From Mesorhizobium helmanticense (lineage in GTDB: Bacteria; Pseudomonadota; Alphaproteobacteria; Rhizobiales; Rhizobiaceae): a stretch of 64,000 bases of DNA. The notes beneath the pieces are model-generated. The model made no database searches, was not told the DNA's origin, and saw only the letters and a list, made by a program, of their open reading frames with translations. The translations under genes and the position numbers were made by a program. Positions 46,405 through 55,050 of the stretch are shown in pieces. The stretch covers positions 170,828-234,827 of the forward strand of contig NZ_PZJX01000027.1 of NCBI RefSeq assembly GCF_003034915.1, read 5' to 3'. Every line of letters begins with the position of its first letter. Position 1 is the first letter of the stretch.

Positions 46405-47255
46405 CCAGGCGGCCCGACAGGCGGCGCAATGTCGGCGAGGCGATCTTTGCCGACGAGGTCGGGATCGAATATGGCGTCTATGGCGCATTCCGGCTGAGGA
46501 GCGCCTATCAGCCGATCTTCGCGCCGCGCGGCAGGTTCTTGCAGGCCGTTGCGGTCGAAGGCCTGATCGAGCCGCACCGTGCCGGAAGGCCGGTTGCGCC
46601 ACAGGTGTTTTTCGAAAGCCTGCCCGCGGCCGATCGGCTGTTCGTCGAGACGATGTGCCGGGTGCTGCATATCAGGAACTTCCGCAACATCGGCGTCGAC
46701 GGGCTCGATCTGTTCTTCAACTACAATCCGCTGATCAACGATCATCCCGGGCGGGCGCTGGCCGAGATCAGGCTGATGACCAGGCATCTCGCCGATTTCG
46801 GCCTGCATCCGGGCATGCTGGTCTGCGAGATCACCGAACAGGCGGCCGACGACGCGCTGCTCGTCAGCCTGGTGCGCGAGATGCGGCGCGACGGCATCCG
46901 CATCGCCATCGACGATTTCGGTACCGGGCATTCGACGGAGGAGCGGGTCGCGCTGGTCCAGCCCGACATCGTCAAGATCGATGGCACATGGTTCGCGGAA
47001 TTCTGCCGCCATGCCGCCGCCGAACGATTTTTCCGGCCGTTGGTTTCGGCGTTGCACGACCGCGGCACCAAGGTGCTGGTCGAAGGGATCGAGCGGGCCA
47101 CCCATCTGCGCGTGGCACTCGATGGCGGCGTCGATCTCTTGCAGGGTTTTCATCTGGGGCGGCCGGCATTGGCCGGCACGGTCTTCGACGAGGAGCCGCT
47201 GTCCATCGACAGGCTGCTCGGCATGGATGCCAAGGTCATCCCGTTATTTGGGTGA
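46401..47255 (+). CDS. EAL-domain protein 2 of a coupled pair
   Basis: 284 residues. GTG 46401 overlaps the upstream stop as GTGA. Signature E-G-L at 53-55, NYNPLIND (Asn), CEITEQ, IDDFGTGHS (Asp-Asp), IVKID (Lys), VEGIE (Glu) and LLQGFHLGRP (Gln), so all key residues are present apart from the A-to-G change. It shares structural motifs with its neighbour (SAFQPIF/SAYQPIF) and looks like a tandem duplicate, with a possible shared partner in c-di-GMP turnover. Confidence 0.85.
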   Translation: MTRRPDRRRNVGEAIFADEVGIEYGVYGAFRLRSAYQPIFAPRGRFLQAVAVEGLIEPHRAGRPVAPQVFFESLPAADRLFVETMCRVLHIRNFRNIGVDGLDLFFNYNPLINDHPGRALAEIRLMTRHLADFGLHPGMLVCEITEQAADDALLVSLVREMRRDGIRIAIDDFGTGHSTEERVALVQPDIVKIDGTWFAEFCRHAAAERFFRPLVSALHDRGTKVLVEGIERATHLRVALDGGVDLLQGFHLGRPALAGTVFDEEPLSIDRLLGMDAKVIPLFG

Positions 47256-47350
47256 TGCATCAGCGGCGCTGATGGTCGCGCCAAAACAAATCACTGGATC
47301 AGGCTGCGGCTGCGACGATAATTGCGCCGGAGTGGCCGCAGGGGAACAAA

Positions 47351-47962
47351 ATGACCATACTCTATGGAATGATCGACAGCGGCAATTGCTACAAGCCGCG
47401 CCTTTTGATGGCGAAGCTGGGCATGGCCTTCACCAATGTCGAGGTGAGTTCCCATACCGGCGAGACGCGCAAGCCCGATTATGTCGCCAAGAACCCCAAC
47501 GCCATGGTGCCGCTGCTGGAACTCGACGACGGCAGGCGGCTCGCCGAATCCAACGCCATCCTGCTCTATCTCTCCGAAGGCACGCGCTTCCTGCCGGCCG
47601 ATAGATACGAGCGCGGGCTGGCCTATCAATGGCTGTTCTTCGAGCAATACAGCCACGAGCCCTATATCGCGGTGCGCAGGGCGCTGCTCACCTTTCCAGA
47701 ACGGGCCAAGGATGCGACACCCGAACGGCTGGCAGTAACGCTGGAGCGCGGCAACAAGGCGCTCGGCGTGATGAACAAATATCTGGAAGGCAATGCTTTC
47801 TTCGCCGGTGCGGCGCCGAGCGTCGCCGATATCGCGCTCTACGCCTATACGCATACGGCAGAGATGGGCGGCTTCCAGCTCGACGCCTATCCGGCGGTGG
47901 CGGCCTGGCTGAAAAGGGTCGAGGCCGATCCGGGACATGTGCCGATGGAGTGGGTGGGGTAG
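47351..47962 (+). CDS. Glutathione S-transferase-family protein
   Basis: 203 residues. Thioredoxin-like N-terminal domain with LYGMIDSGNCYKPRLLM and the substrate site NAMVPLLELDDGRRLAESNAILLYL (Ser-Asn pair), then an all-helical C-terminal domain (GNAFFAGAAPSVADIALYAY). It conjugates glutathione or acts as a thiol-dependent reductase; the substrate is unknown. Confidence 0.9.
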   Translation: MTILYGMIDSGNCYKPRLLMAKLGMAFTNVEVSSHTGETRKPDYVAKNPNAMVPLLELDDGRRLAESNAILLYLSEGTRFLPADRYERGLAYQWLFFEQYSHEPYIAVRRALLTFPERAKDATPERLAVTLERGNKALGVMNKYLEGNAFFAGAAPSVADIALYAYTHTAEMGGFQLDAYPAVAAWLKRVEADPGHVPMEWVG

Positions 47963-47993
47963 GTGACGTCGGCGATTGGCGAAAGCTGTGACA

Positions 47994-48157
47994 CAGCGTC
48001 CTTCTCCCCGTCACTATACGGGGAGAAGTGCCCGGTAGGGCGATGAGGGGCAGCGGACACCTCAGAACTACCTCTCGATAGCTACCCTGAAAAGCTGGCG
48101 CCGCCCTCATCTTGCTGCCGCCATCTTCTCCGTATAGAGACGGGGAGAAGGACGCTG
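47994..48157. repeat. Long palindromic repeat, family D
   Basis: Ends are inverted copies (CAGCGTCCTTCTCCCCG and CGGGGAGAAGGACGCTG). The outer arms extend weakly to GATTGGCGAAA/TTTCGCCAAC. A single-copy family in this window. Confidence 0.85.
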
Positions 48158-48202
48158 CATTGCCGGTTTCGCCAACTGGCAGCGTCAGGAATCCGCACAA
48201 AC

Positions 48203-48228
48203 AAAAAGGCGGGACAAAATCCCGCCTT
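48203..48228 (-). terminator. Intrinsic terminator, minus strand
   Basis: Stem AAGGCGGGA/TCCCGCCTT, loop CAAAA; the minus strand continues TTTTTG. It lies 165 bp beyond the cold-shock gene's stop, so it either ends a long 3' UTR or a separate RNA. Confidence 0.75.
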
Positions 48229-48394
48229 CCCATGCTTGGTAGCCTGACTGGAGCGTTTTGGCCGGGCCGTCAGCAATCTGCTGCTTCGGCTGGTCGGGTT
48301 CTTTCCGCTCCGGCGCGCTTCTCGCGCGACCGTCAGTACATCCGTGACTTGCCGCGCGCCCCGAGCTCTCGCCCGGCGCGCGCCATTTTCAAAA

Positions 48395-48607
48395 TCAGGC
48401 TGCCTTGCTCAGAGACCCAGCGGACGACTTGCCAGTGCGGCGGTCCTGCTCGATCTCGAAGTTGATCTTCTGGCCTTCGACCAGGGTCGACAGTCCAGCG
48501 CGCTCGACTGCGGAGATGTGGACGAAAACGTCCGCGCCGCCCGCGTCAGGCTGAATGAAGCCGAAGCCCTTGGTGGAATTGAACCACTTGACCGTACCAG
48601 TTGCCAT
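48395..48607 (-). CDS. CspA-family cold-shock protein
   Basis: 70 residues, one cold-shock domain: [12 protein letters not shown] (RNP1, KGFGFI) and DVFVHISAV (RNP2), typical of rhizobial CspA. It binds RNA or ssDNA and melts structure. A leader of up to ~300 bp separates it from the next gene, as is common for csp mRNAs; a minus-strand terminator follows. Confidence 0.95.
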   Translation of the reverse strand: MATGTVKWFNSTKGFGFIQPDAGGADVFVHISAVERAGLSTLVEGQKINFEIEQDRRTGKSSAGSLSKAA

Positions 48608-48903
48608 TTCGATAGTCCTTCACATTTGCTTTAGTTTGACCAGACCGAAGTCCAGCCGGTGTGCATCGAGATTTTGGAGATAGACGTCAGCAAACGCGAA
48701 TATCGCGAGGCCCGGATCGATCGGCCGAAATATCAATGGAACGCATATAGGCTGGTTTTGCGCGAAAAACAAGTCTTCGTGAGAATGGCGCTGACGCGGC
48801 GCCGCCCAACGGCCGCCCCAATCGCATGAAAGCGTTGAGGAATTGCGCGTCGGGAAGAGGGCAACATACCTTCGGGCGCCGGTTCGGTTTTGGGAGAGGA
48901 ACC

Positions 48904-49233
48904 ATGAAAACTGTTCTGCTTGCCGCCTGCCTGACGCTTATAGCCGCCGAGGCGCAGGCGATCTCGCGCTATGACCCGACCCGCATGAGCTGCGACAGGG
49001 TGCGGGCGACGATCGCCCGGCAGGGTGCGGTGATCCTGCGCTACCAGTCGCCGCGCGTGCCGGGCCTGGCGCTCTACGACCGCTATGTGCGGGACGAGCG
49101 CTTCTGCAACATGGGCGAGGTGAGGGCGCGGGCCTATGTGCCGAGCGCCGATGCGAAATCCTGCCCCGTCTACACGTGCAAGCGGCCGGATTTCGACCGG
49201 CATTTCCGCCGCCGCATCCTCAGGCACAACTGA
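48904..49233 (+). CDS. Secreted hypothetical protein
   Basis: 109 residues starting MKTVLLAACLTLIAAEAQA with GAGAGGA upstream. Signal peptide 1-19, then a small domain with four Cys (MSCDRVRATI, RFCNMGEV, KSCPVYTC) that could form two disulphides. I do not recognise the family. The stop is followed immediately by repeat E copy 2. Confidence 0.7.
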   Translation: MKTVLLAACLTLIAAEAQAISRYDPTRMSCDRVRATIARQGAVILRYQSPRVPGLALYDRYVRDERFCNMGEVRARAYVPSADAKSCPVYTCKRPDFDRHFRRRILRHN

Positions 49234-49361
49234 TGCATGTCGCGCAAAAGCATGCCCTCGGGCTTGAACCGAGGGTGTGCAGCGGTTTTGCGATAACGAC
49301 ATGCATGAAACAAGAACTTAAAGCGCGTCGCATGAATCCGTTCAAACGCGACGCGCTTTAA
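49234..49361. repeat. Dispersed repeat, family E copy 2
   Basis: Begins ATGCATGTCGCGCAAAAGCAT and ends with an inverted AAAGCGCGTCGC..GCGACGCGCTTT hairpin. Inverted relative to copy 3 at 51474-51600. It starts directly at the preceding stop codon. Confidence 0.9.
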
Positions 49362-49370
49362 GGCGCCGGA

Positions 49371-49940
49371 TCAGAAACCGAACGACACCTGCGCCGACGG
49401 CGGTGGGCCGACGCGCACGCCTTCCATTGCCAGCATCTTTTCCTTGGTGGTCGAGCCGCCGGGGGCGGAAAAACCGCCGATCTTGCCGCCGGCGGCAAGA
49501 ATGCGGTGGCACGGAATGACCAGCGGCACCGGGTTGGCGCCAAGCGCGGCGCCCGTTTCCCGCGCCAGCCCGGCGTGGCCGGCGCTTTTGGCCAGTTCAC
49601 CATAGGTGGTGGTCTCGCCAAAGGCGAGCTTGCGCGCGGCGTCGTAGATGGCGAGGCGGAAATCGTCGATGCCGGCGAGATCGACCGGCACGCCGGAGAA
49701 ATCGACGTCTTCGCCTGACGCATAGGCCTTGATCGAGGCGATCAGTTCGACAACCCAAGGCGGCTGGACGGTGGAGGGCGAAACGCCGGGGTGGCGCAGC
49801 AACCGGCGCTCCACCGCTTCGCGACTGCGTTCGGGCAGGCAGAGCCGGATCAGCCCGGTTTCGCTCCAGGCAATGCCCATGAAGCCGATCACTGTTTCTA
49901 ACACTGCGTGGCCGGCGGTGATCGAAGCGGGGGTTTCCAT
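49371..49940 (-). CDS. ogt: Methylated-DNA-[protein]-cysteine S-methyltransferase (Ogt type)
   Basis: 189 residues. DNA-binding/active-site domain with VIPCHRI (nucleophile Cys144), TYGELAKSAGHAGLARETGAALGANP and the N-terminal non-catalytic domain typical of Ogt. It repairs O6-alkylguanine by irreversible transfer to Cys144. It diverges from the lytic transglycosylase. Confidence 0.92.
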   Translation of the reverse strand: METPASITAGHAVLETVIGFMGIAWSETGLIRLCLPERSREAVERRLLRHPGVSPSTVQPPWVVELIASIKAYASGEDVDFSGVPVDLAGIDDFRLAIYDAARKLAFGETTTYGELAKSAGHAGLARETGAALGANPVPLVIPCHRILAAGGKIGGFSAPGGSTTKEKMLAMEGVRVGPPPSAQVSFGF

Positions 49941-50105
49941 GGCATGTTCTCCAGGCAAAACGACGAAAAACAGGTACATATCCAGAACAATATGGCATCG
50001 GGACCTGAGTCCCGCCACCCGAAAACCGCCAGCCCGCCCCGATTGCGGCCCAAGAATCGCTGGTGTAAGGGATTTCTTAACAACCGAACCGGACCCGAGC
50101 GCGGC

Positions 50106-50975
50106 TTGCCAGCAAAATTCAATCTCATCGCGATCGGCGTGGTCGTTGCGGCGGCCGCCCTGGCCGGCTGCACGTCGACCTCGCAGGTCAAGCCCGCGCC
50201 TTCCTTCACCGAACCGGCCGCTGCCGCCGGCGCCGACGCAGGTTTCGCGCTGGCGCTGCCGGACACGGTTTCGGTGCTGCCCGAGCCCTCCGGCAACAAG
50301 CCGGTGCAGACGGCCGCGCTGTCGGCGGAACCCGCCGCGTCGCCCGCCGAGCCCACTGCGGCTTTCGCCGGATCGACGCCAGGGGCCGCAGCCATGCCTG
50401 CCGTCATGACCAGCAAGGCCGCCGCCATGCCGGTCAATGCGCCGGTCTATACCACCGCCGGGCTTGTCGTGCCGGCGACCGCCGGGAAAGCCGGCATGCC
50501 CGGGGTTCAGCAGGTGGCCTATGTCGTGCCACAGAATCCCGCCGTCCTGGCTCCGGTCGGTTCGCCGGAAGTGCCCGCGAGAGGCCCGCGCGCCGAGATC
50601 GAGCGGCTGATCGAGAAATATGCCGCGTTCTACCAGGTGCCGGTCGACCTGGTGCGCCATGTCGTCAACCGCGAGAGCACGTTCAACCCGAAAGCCTATA
50701 ATCGCGGCCATTGGGGGCTGATGCAGATCAAGCACGCGACGGCACGCGGCATGGGCTATGACGGGCCGGCCAAGGGCCTGTTCGATGCCGAGACCAATCT
50801 GAAATACGCGGTGAAATATCTGCGCGGCGCCTGGCTTGTTTCTGATGGCAACGCCAAGCGCGCCGACTGGCTCTACCAGACCGGCTATTACTACGACGCC
50901 AAGCGCAAGGGCCTGCTTGAGGCGACCGGCCTCGGCATCGACCGCAAGCGGCGTCGCCTGCAGCCCGATGCCTGA
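50106..50975 (+). CDS. Lytic transglycosylase-domain lipoprotein
   Basis: About 289 residues. From TTG 50106 the product starts with a lipoprotein signal (IAIGVVVAAAALAGC, lipobox LAGC), then a Pro/Ala-rich linker, then the SLT domain with VVNRESTFNPKAYN (catalytic Glu) and GLMQIKHATARGMGY. It cleaves peptidoglycan glycan strands. ATG 49992 would add 38 residues before the signal, so the internal start is preferred. Confidence 0.85.
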   Translation: MPAKFNLIAIGVVVAAAALAGCTSTSQVKPAPSFTEPAAAAGADAGFALALPDTVSVLPEPSGNKPVQTAALSAEPAASPAEPTAAFAGSTPGAAAMPAVMTSKAAAMPVNAPVYTTAGLVVPATAGKAGMPGVQQVAYVVPQNPAVLAPVGSPEVPARGPRAEIERLIEKYAAFYQVPVDLVRHVVNRESTFNPKAYNRGHWGLMQIKHATARGMGYDGPAKGLFDAETNLKYAVKYLRGAWLVSDGNAKRADWLYQTGYYYDAKRKGLLEATGLGIDRKRRRLQPDA

Positions 50976-50986
50976 AATTGAATAAA

Positions 50987-51475
50987 ATGCCTGAGCCGCG
51001 CCCCCCGGCGCCAAACGACATCAGGCTGCGCAAGATCCTCGACGAGACGCTGGTTCCTCCGCGCTGGCCCGAAGGCTTCATCATGCGCTGCTTCGAACCC
51101 GCCGATGCGCCGGCCTTGCACGCGCTTTTGACCGAGGTGTTCGACGACGGCGCCGATGGGCCGTTCGACGAATGGTGGCCGCGCGTCTCGGGCGACGCGG
51201 AATTCGATCCCGCTCTGTGCTTCCTGGTCATCAACGACAAAGGCCGGCTGGTGGGCGCGGCGTTGTGCTGGACGCGGGCCTTCGTCAAGGATATTGCCGT
51301 TCATCCCGAAGCGCGCGGCCGGGGCATCGCCGAGGCGCTGATGTGGCACGCCTTCGCCGAATTTCACGAGCGGGGCGCCGCGCATGTCGATCTCAAGACC
51401 AATACGGTCGAGAACCCCGCCGCCGTCAGGCTCTACGAACGGCTGGGTATGTTCGAGGTTGCCTGGGAAGGTTAA
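50987..51475 (+). CDS. GNAT-family N-acetyltransferase
   Basis: About 162 residues. Acetyl-CoA motif A VKDIAVHPEARGRGIAEALMWHA (V/I-x-x-x-x-R/G-x-G-x-G/A type), then NTVENPAAVRLYERLGM (motif B). Small-molecule or peptide substrate unknown. The TAA stop is supplied by repeat E copy 3, which begins at the same point. TTG 50978 is an alternative start. Confidence 0.85.
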   Translation: MPEPRPPAPNDIRLRKILDETLVPPRWPEGFIMRCFEPADAPALHALLTEVFDDGADGPFDEWWPRVSGDAEFDPALCFLVINDKGRLVGAALCWTRAFVKDIAVHPEARGRGIAEALMWHAFAEFHERGAAHVDLKTNTVENPAAVRLYERLGMFEVAWEG

Positions 51476-51600
51476 AGCGCGTCGCGTTTGAACGGATTCA
51501 TGCGACGCGCTTCAAGTTCTTGTTTTCATGCATGTCGTCATCGCAAAACCCTGCACACCCTCGGTTCAAGCCCGAGTGCATGCTTTTGCGCGACATGCAT
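51474..51600. repeat. Dispersed repeat, family E copy 3
   Basis: Inverted copy of the repeat at 49234-49361 (AAAGCGCGTCGCGTTTGAAC at the left, GCGCGACATGCAT at the right). The segment between the two holds ogt, the transglycosylase and the GNAT gene. Confidence 0.9.
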
Positions 51601-51890
51601 TGGTTCTGCCCTGACGTTGCGGAAAGTGCATCGTTTGTGAACCGCTTCACATAGATCGCCAAGGGCAAATGCTAACCACCTGCCACGCCGGTCGGTCGGG
51701 GTTACGAGCGGAAGGTGTCGGAGGGGCTGCACCGGCATGTGTCAGCCACACTCCACGGCGGGTCCCGAGAGTTTGCGGGGGGTTCTCCCGAGGCGGGGTT
51801 CGGGATCCGCCACCTTGTATCTTCCTGTTTCGTATCTTCGGTTTCCCGACCCAACCTGCTTGTCTATCGTTCAAATGTCATTCACGTCGT

Positions 51891-52235
51891 TCAAATATCG
51901 GGCGCGTTGCCGATCTTCTGCTTGAGGTCGAGCGCCCAGGCGCGGCCTTCGTCGCCGCCCCACAAAAGCCAGGCGATATAGCCGGCCGACGGGTCTTCCT
52001 CATTGTCGTAGTTGCGGCCCTTCTTGTCGACCTGGTGGCGGGCGAAGTAGCTGACCATGCGCCGGATCGTGGAGGGCGAAAGCTTGTCGCGGTTCTTGAG
52101 CTCAGTGGCTCGCGCAACCCCGACCTCGGTACCGCCACGGCCGAATATGCCGCGCAGCCGGAGGCCCCTGGCGGCATTGTCGGCGACGATCTGCGGACAG
52201 CGCAGGTCGATTTCGTCGTTGTCGGCTTCGCGCAT
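51891..52235 (-). CDS. Small phage-like hypothetical protein
   Basis: 114 residues, cytoplasmic. It ends with the pattern SPSTIRRMVSYFARHQVDK, PSAGYIAWLLWGGDEGRAWA, similar to short proteins found in prophages and mobile regions. A zinc or nuclease motif is not visible. No other phage gene lies nearby. The 290-bp gap downstream, 51601-51890, holds no gene I can support. Confidence 0.6.
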   Translation of the reverse strand: MREADNDEIDLRCPQIVADNAARGLRLRGIFGRGGTEVGVARATELKNRDKLSPSTIRRMVSYFARHQVDKKGRNYDNEEDPSAGYIAWLLWGGDEGRAWALDLKQKIGNAPDI

Positions 52236-52412
52236 GATTTTCCCCCTGATATGGACCTATAGACCTGAACGAAGAATGCGGCAGGAAGTTTCCCCTGCTT
52301 CGCGCTCGTCGGAAAGGAACTGTCCACCAAGGCGACAAGCCGCATCTTGCCTGTGTTCGCCCCATCGTTAAACTTTGTTACGGCGGGGGCTCTCGAAAAC
52401 CGGAGAAACACG

Positions 52413-52835
52413 ATGCGGCTTTGCAAAACCGGCCTGGCCACCTTGATCCTCGCCGTTCCGCTGTTGACGAATGCGGCGCGGGCTGCCGACGATTGCGCCA
52501 ATGCGATGGATCAGGCGACGATGAACGAATGCGCCGGCAAGTCGCTCGCCGCGGCCGACAAGAAGCTCAACGATGCCTACAAGCAGATCGAGGGCCGGCT
52601 GAAGGACGATGCGGCGGGCAAGAAGCTGCTGATCGCAGCGCAGCGCGCCTGGGTCGCTTTTCGCGACGCCGAATGCAATTTCCAGGGCGGCCCACGCGAC
52701 ATGGCCGGCAGCATGTATCCGATGGTGGTCGCCGGCTGTCAGGAGGAACTCACCAACAGCAGGCTGAAGGATTTCGAGGGCTACCTTAACTGCCAGGAGG
52801 GCGATACCAGTTGCCCGGTACCGGCGGCACAGTAG
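52413..52835 (+). CDS. LprI-like lysozyme-inhibitor family protein (DUF1311)
   Basis: 140 residues. Signal peptide 1-24 (ATLILAVPLLTNAARA), then the DUF1311/LprI core: DCANAMDQATMNECAGKSL, QRAWVAFRDAEC and the Cys pairs. Characterised LprI binds lysozyme; others are only periplasmic. GGAG lies 9-10 bp before ATG 52413. Confidence 0.85.
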   Translation: MRLCKTGLATLILAVPLLTNAARAADDCANAMDQATMNECAGKSLAAADKKLNDAYKQIEGRLKDDAAGKKLLIAAQRAWVAFRDAECNFQGGPRDMAGSMYPMVVAGCQEELTNSRLKDFEGYLNCQEGDTSCPVPAAQ

Positions 52836-52863
52836 CTTCGGCCGATTGGTAATCGCATAGGGG

Positions 52864-53004
52864 CCCCCCTCATCCGGCCGCTTCGCGGCCACCTTCTCCC
52901 CGAGGGGAGAAGAGCTGGCGCCGGCGATCTCCTCTCCCCTCGGGGAGAGGTCGGATTGCCCCGAATTGCCCTTCGCAATTCGGTTGGCAAACCGGGTGAG
53001 GGGG
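52864..53004. repeat. Palindromic repeat, family A copy 3 (divergent)
   Basis: The left arm (CATCCGGCCGCTTCGCGGCC ACCTTCTCCCC) matches family A; the right half is rearranged around CTCCTCTCCCCTCGGGGAGAG. It separates the LprI-like gene and the DUF899 gene. Confidence 0.7.
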
Positions 53005-53119
53005 CTTCTGCGGCCCGTGTGCGCAAAAATGTCGGAACCGTCCTTCGTCATCCGTCCTTGAGAGGCAAGGCGCGTTGCCGGAACCTTGGCGCGCGTCGTC
53101 AAAATCCCAGGAGACGGAG

Positions 53120-53872
53120 ATGACGATGATCAGCTTTCCCAACGAGACCAGCGAATACCGCACCGCCCGCGAAGAACTTCTGCGCAAGGAGATCGAGCTG
53201 CGCCGCGCCATGGAGGATGTGGCCGTCGCCCGCCGCGCGCTGCCCAAGGGCGGGCTGGTGCCGCGGGATTATGTGTTCGACGGGCTTGGTCCCGACGGCA
53301 AGCCGGCGCGCATAAAGCTGTCGGAGCTGTTTGCGCCTGATAAGGACACGCTGATCCTCTACAACATGATGTTTCCGCGCCATCCGCAGGAGAAGCGCGA
53401 GGTGGCGAGCAGCGGCGGCACGGCGAAGCTCGCCCGGCAGGACCAGCCGTGCCCCTCCTGCACGGCGCTGCTCGACCAGTTCGATGGCGCCGTCGGTCAT
53501 CTCGAGGCAGCCGGCTTCAATTTCGCCGTGGTCGGCAAGACCGCACTGGAAAACATGCTGACGCTCGGCGGTGACCGCGGCTGGAAAAACATGCGGCTCA
53601 TTTCCTCGGCCGGTAACGACTTCAAGCGCGACTATCACGCCGAGGCCGAGGACGGCGCGCAACTGCCGCTGCTGTCGGTGTTCCATCGCGATGCCGACGG
53701 CATCCGCCATTTCTGGTCGTCGGAGCTGGACTTCGCTCCAACCGAGCCCGGCCAGGATCCACGCGGCATCGGCACCTGCGAGACGCTGTGGAACCTGATG
53801 GATTTTACGCCGAAGGGCAGAGCTCAGGGCTGGCAGGAACAGTTGCAGTATGGCGAGGCGTGCTGCCACTGA
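53120..53872 (+). CDS. DUF899-family thioredoxin-like protein
   Basis: About 250 residues. LYNMMFPRHP, QPCPSCTALLDQFDG (a C-x-x-C, here CPSC) and HFWSSEL are DUF899 markers; the fold is thioredoxin-like. No enzyme activity is established; the CxxC suggests a redox or peroxide role. AGGAGACGGAG precedes ATG 53120. Confidence 0.85.
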   Translation: MTMISFPNETSEYRTAREELLRKEIELRRAMEDVAVARRALPKGGLVPRDYVFDGLGPDGKPARIKLSELFAPDKDTLILYNMMFPRHPQEKREVASSGGTAKLARQDQPCPSCTALLDQFDGAVGHLEAAGFNFAVVGKTALENMLTLGGDRGWKNMRLISSAGNDFKRDYHAEAEDGAQLPLLSVFHRDADGIRHFWSSELDFAPTEPGQDPRGIGTCETLWNLMDFTPKGRAQGWQEQLQYGEACCH

Positions 53873-53878
53873 GTGGCC

Positions 53879-54075
53879 TTCCCTTCTCCCCTTGTGGGAG
53901 AAGGTGGATCGGCGCGCAGCGCCGAGACGGATGAGGGGTGCTGGAAGAAATGAGGCCTTGGCAAATGTGCCTCTCGGCGCTGTTGGGCGGTTGTGAGTGG
54001 CGTAACGCCAAGCTGGAACACCCCTCATCCGACCTCGCTGCGCGAGGCCACCTTCTCCCACAAGGGGAGAAGGGA
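53879..54075. repeat. Long palindromic repeat, family A copy 2
   Basis: Same arms as copy 1 (cccttctccccttgtggga and its complement) with a longer, different centre containing a second pair of GATGAGGGGTG/CACCCCTCATC arms. Confidence 0.9.
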
Positions 54076-54151
54076 GGGCGCTTCAATCTCCGCGCAACCT
54101 CGCCGCCAGCAGCGCGTTGGAAACCAGGGTCTCTGCCGGACCGAGCGGTGC

Positions 54152-54472
54152 TCAGCCCGTCTTGATCTGCTCGACCGCTGTTATCAGGAGTTCGGCCATG
54201 GCGCCGCGAATCTGAATATCGGTGAGGGCGACGCCGGCTGCGTCGAAATCGGCGCGCACCTTGCGGAACACATCGTCGTCACCGGCCTCTTCGAAGTCCG
54301 AACGCACCACCTCCTTGGCATAGGCGTCGGCGTCCGCGCCTGATTTGCCGAGCTTCTCGGCGGCCCACAGGCCGAGCAGCTTGTTGCGGCGCGCCATGGC
54401 CTTGAACTTGGTTTCCTCGTCCATGGCGAACTTCTTTTCGAAGCCTTCCTGACGGTCTCTCATGCTGGTCAT
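54152..54472 (-). CDS. ATP synthase inhibitor subunit zeta (DUF1476)
   Basis: About 106 residues. It matches the alphaproteobacterial zeta subunit: DRQEGFEKKFAMDEE (N-terminal inhibitory helix), RNKLLGLWAAEKLG and VRADFDAAGVALTDIQIR. In Paracoccus it binds F1-ATPase and blocks its ATP-hydrolysis direction. No atp genes are in the window, as is usual for this gene. ATG 54472 is the better start; ATG 54463 is in frame. Confidence 0.9.
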   Translation of the reverse strand: MTSMRDRQEGFEKKFAMDEETKFKAMARRNKLLGLWAAEKLGKSGADADAYAKEVVRSDFEEAGDDDVFRKVRADFDAAGVALTDIQIRGAMAELLITAVEQIKTG

Positions 54473-54670
54473 GGTTTGCCTCGTTCGGGGGTTTGAGTCT
54501 CCGACCTTCATCCGGTGGACAAGAAGAGCGGTGGGTAGGGGAACATGGCGTGCATGGATGTCATTGGCAAGGCCGGACCGTTCATTCCGCAGGGCAATCG
54601 CTTCGGTTTGCGCTGCGCCTCAACGCGCTGCCTTCCTGCGCTGGCGATTAGCGAAAGCCGTAGCGAAATC

Positions 54671-54960
54671 CAATCTCCCCCTTGCGGGGGAGATGCCAAG
54701 TGATGGCAAAGAGGGCAGGACAGAGGGAAGGATCGCGGCTTCATTCCAGCTTGGGTTCCTCTCCCCCATGCAATGGGGGAGAGGTGGCTCGGCGAAGCCG
54801 AGACGGAGAGGGGGTTGCGCCCTACGAAGGCCCCCTCTCCGGCCGCTTCGCGGCCACCTCTCCCCCGCTTCACGGGGGCGAGGAACCCAGGTCTTGACAG
54901 GCCGGCGGGACAGCACCCCCTCTGCCCTGCCGGGCATCTCCCCCGCAAGGGGGGAGATCG
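54671..54960. repeat. Long palindromic repeat, family B copy 1, interrupted by family C
   Basis: Outer arms (CAATCTCCCCCTTGCGGGGG and its inverted partner at 54930-54960) match family B at 61725-61883. The centre is not family B but a complete family C element, so one palindrome has been inserted in another. Confidence 0.8.
54752..54889. repeat. Palindromic repeat, family C copy 1 (nested)
   Basis: Arms TTGGGTTCCTCTCCCCCAT and GGGGGCGAGGAACCCA flank CGCGGCC/GGCCGCG-type arms. A further copy at the right end of the window (63836-64000) shares the inner arms. Confidence 0.8.
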
Positions 54961-55050
54961 GCAGCTTCGCCGAGGGCCTCCGTCCCGATATGATTTGACG
55001 TTGCCGCGCCGTGGCCTACTCTACACGGGGATGAACCGAGGAGACGAGCG

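Noticed and set aside
47994..48157. Possible CRISPR-like or IS structure
   Set aside because: Single inverted-repeat pair, no spacers or transposase.
51570..51600. tRNA-like GGTTCAAGCCC
   Set aside because: Part of repeat E (CCTCGGTTCAAGCCCGAG hairpin); no cloverleaf around it.
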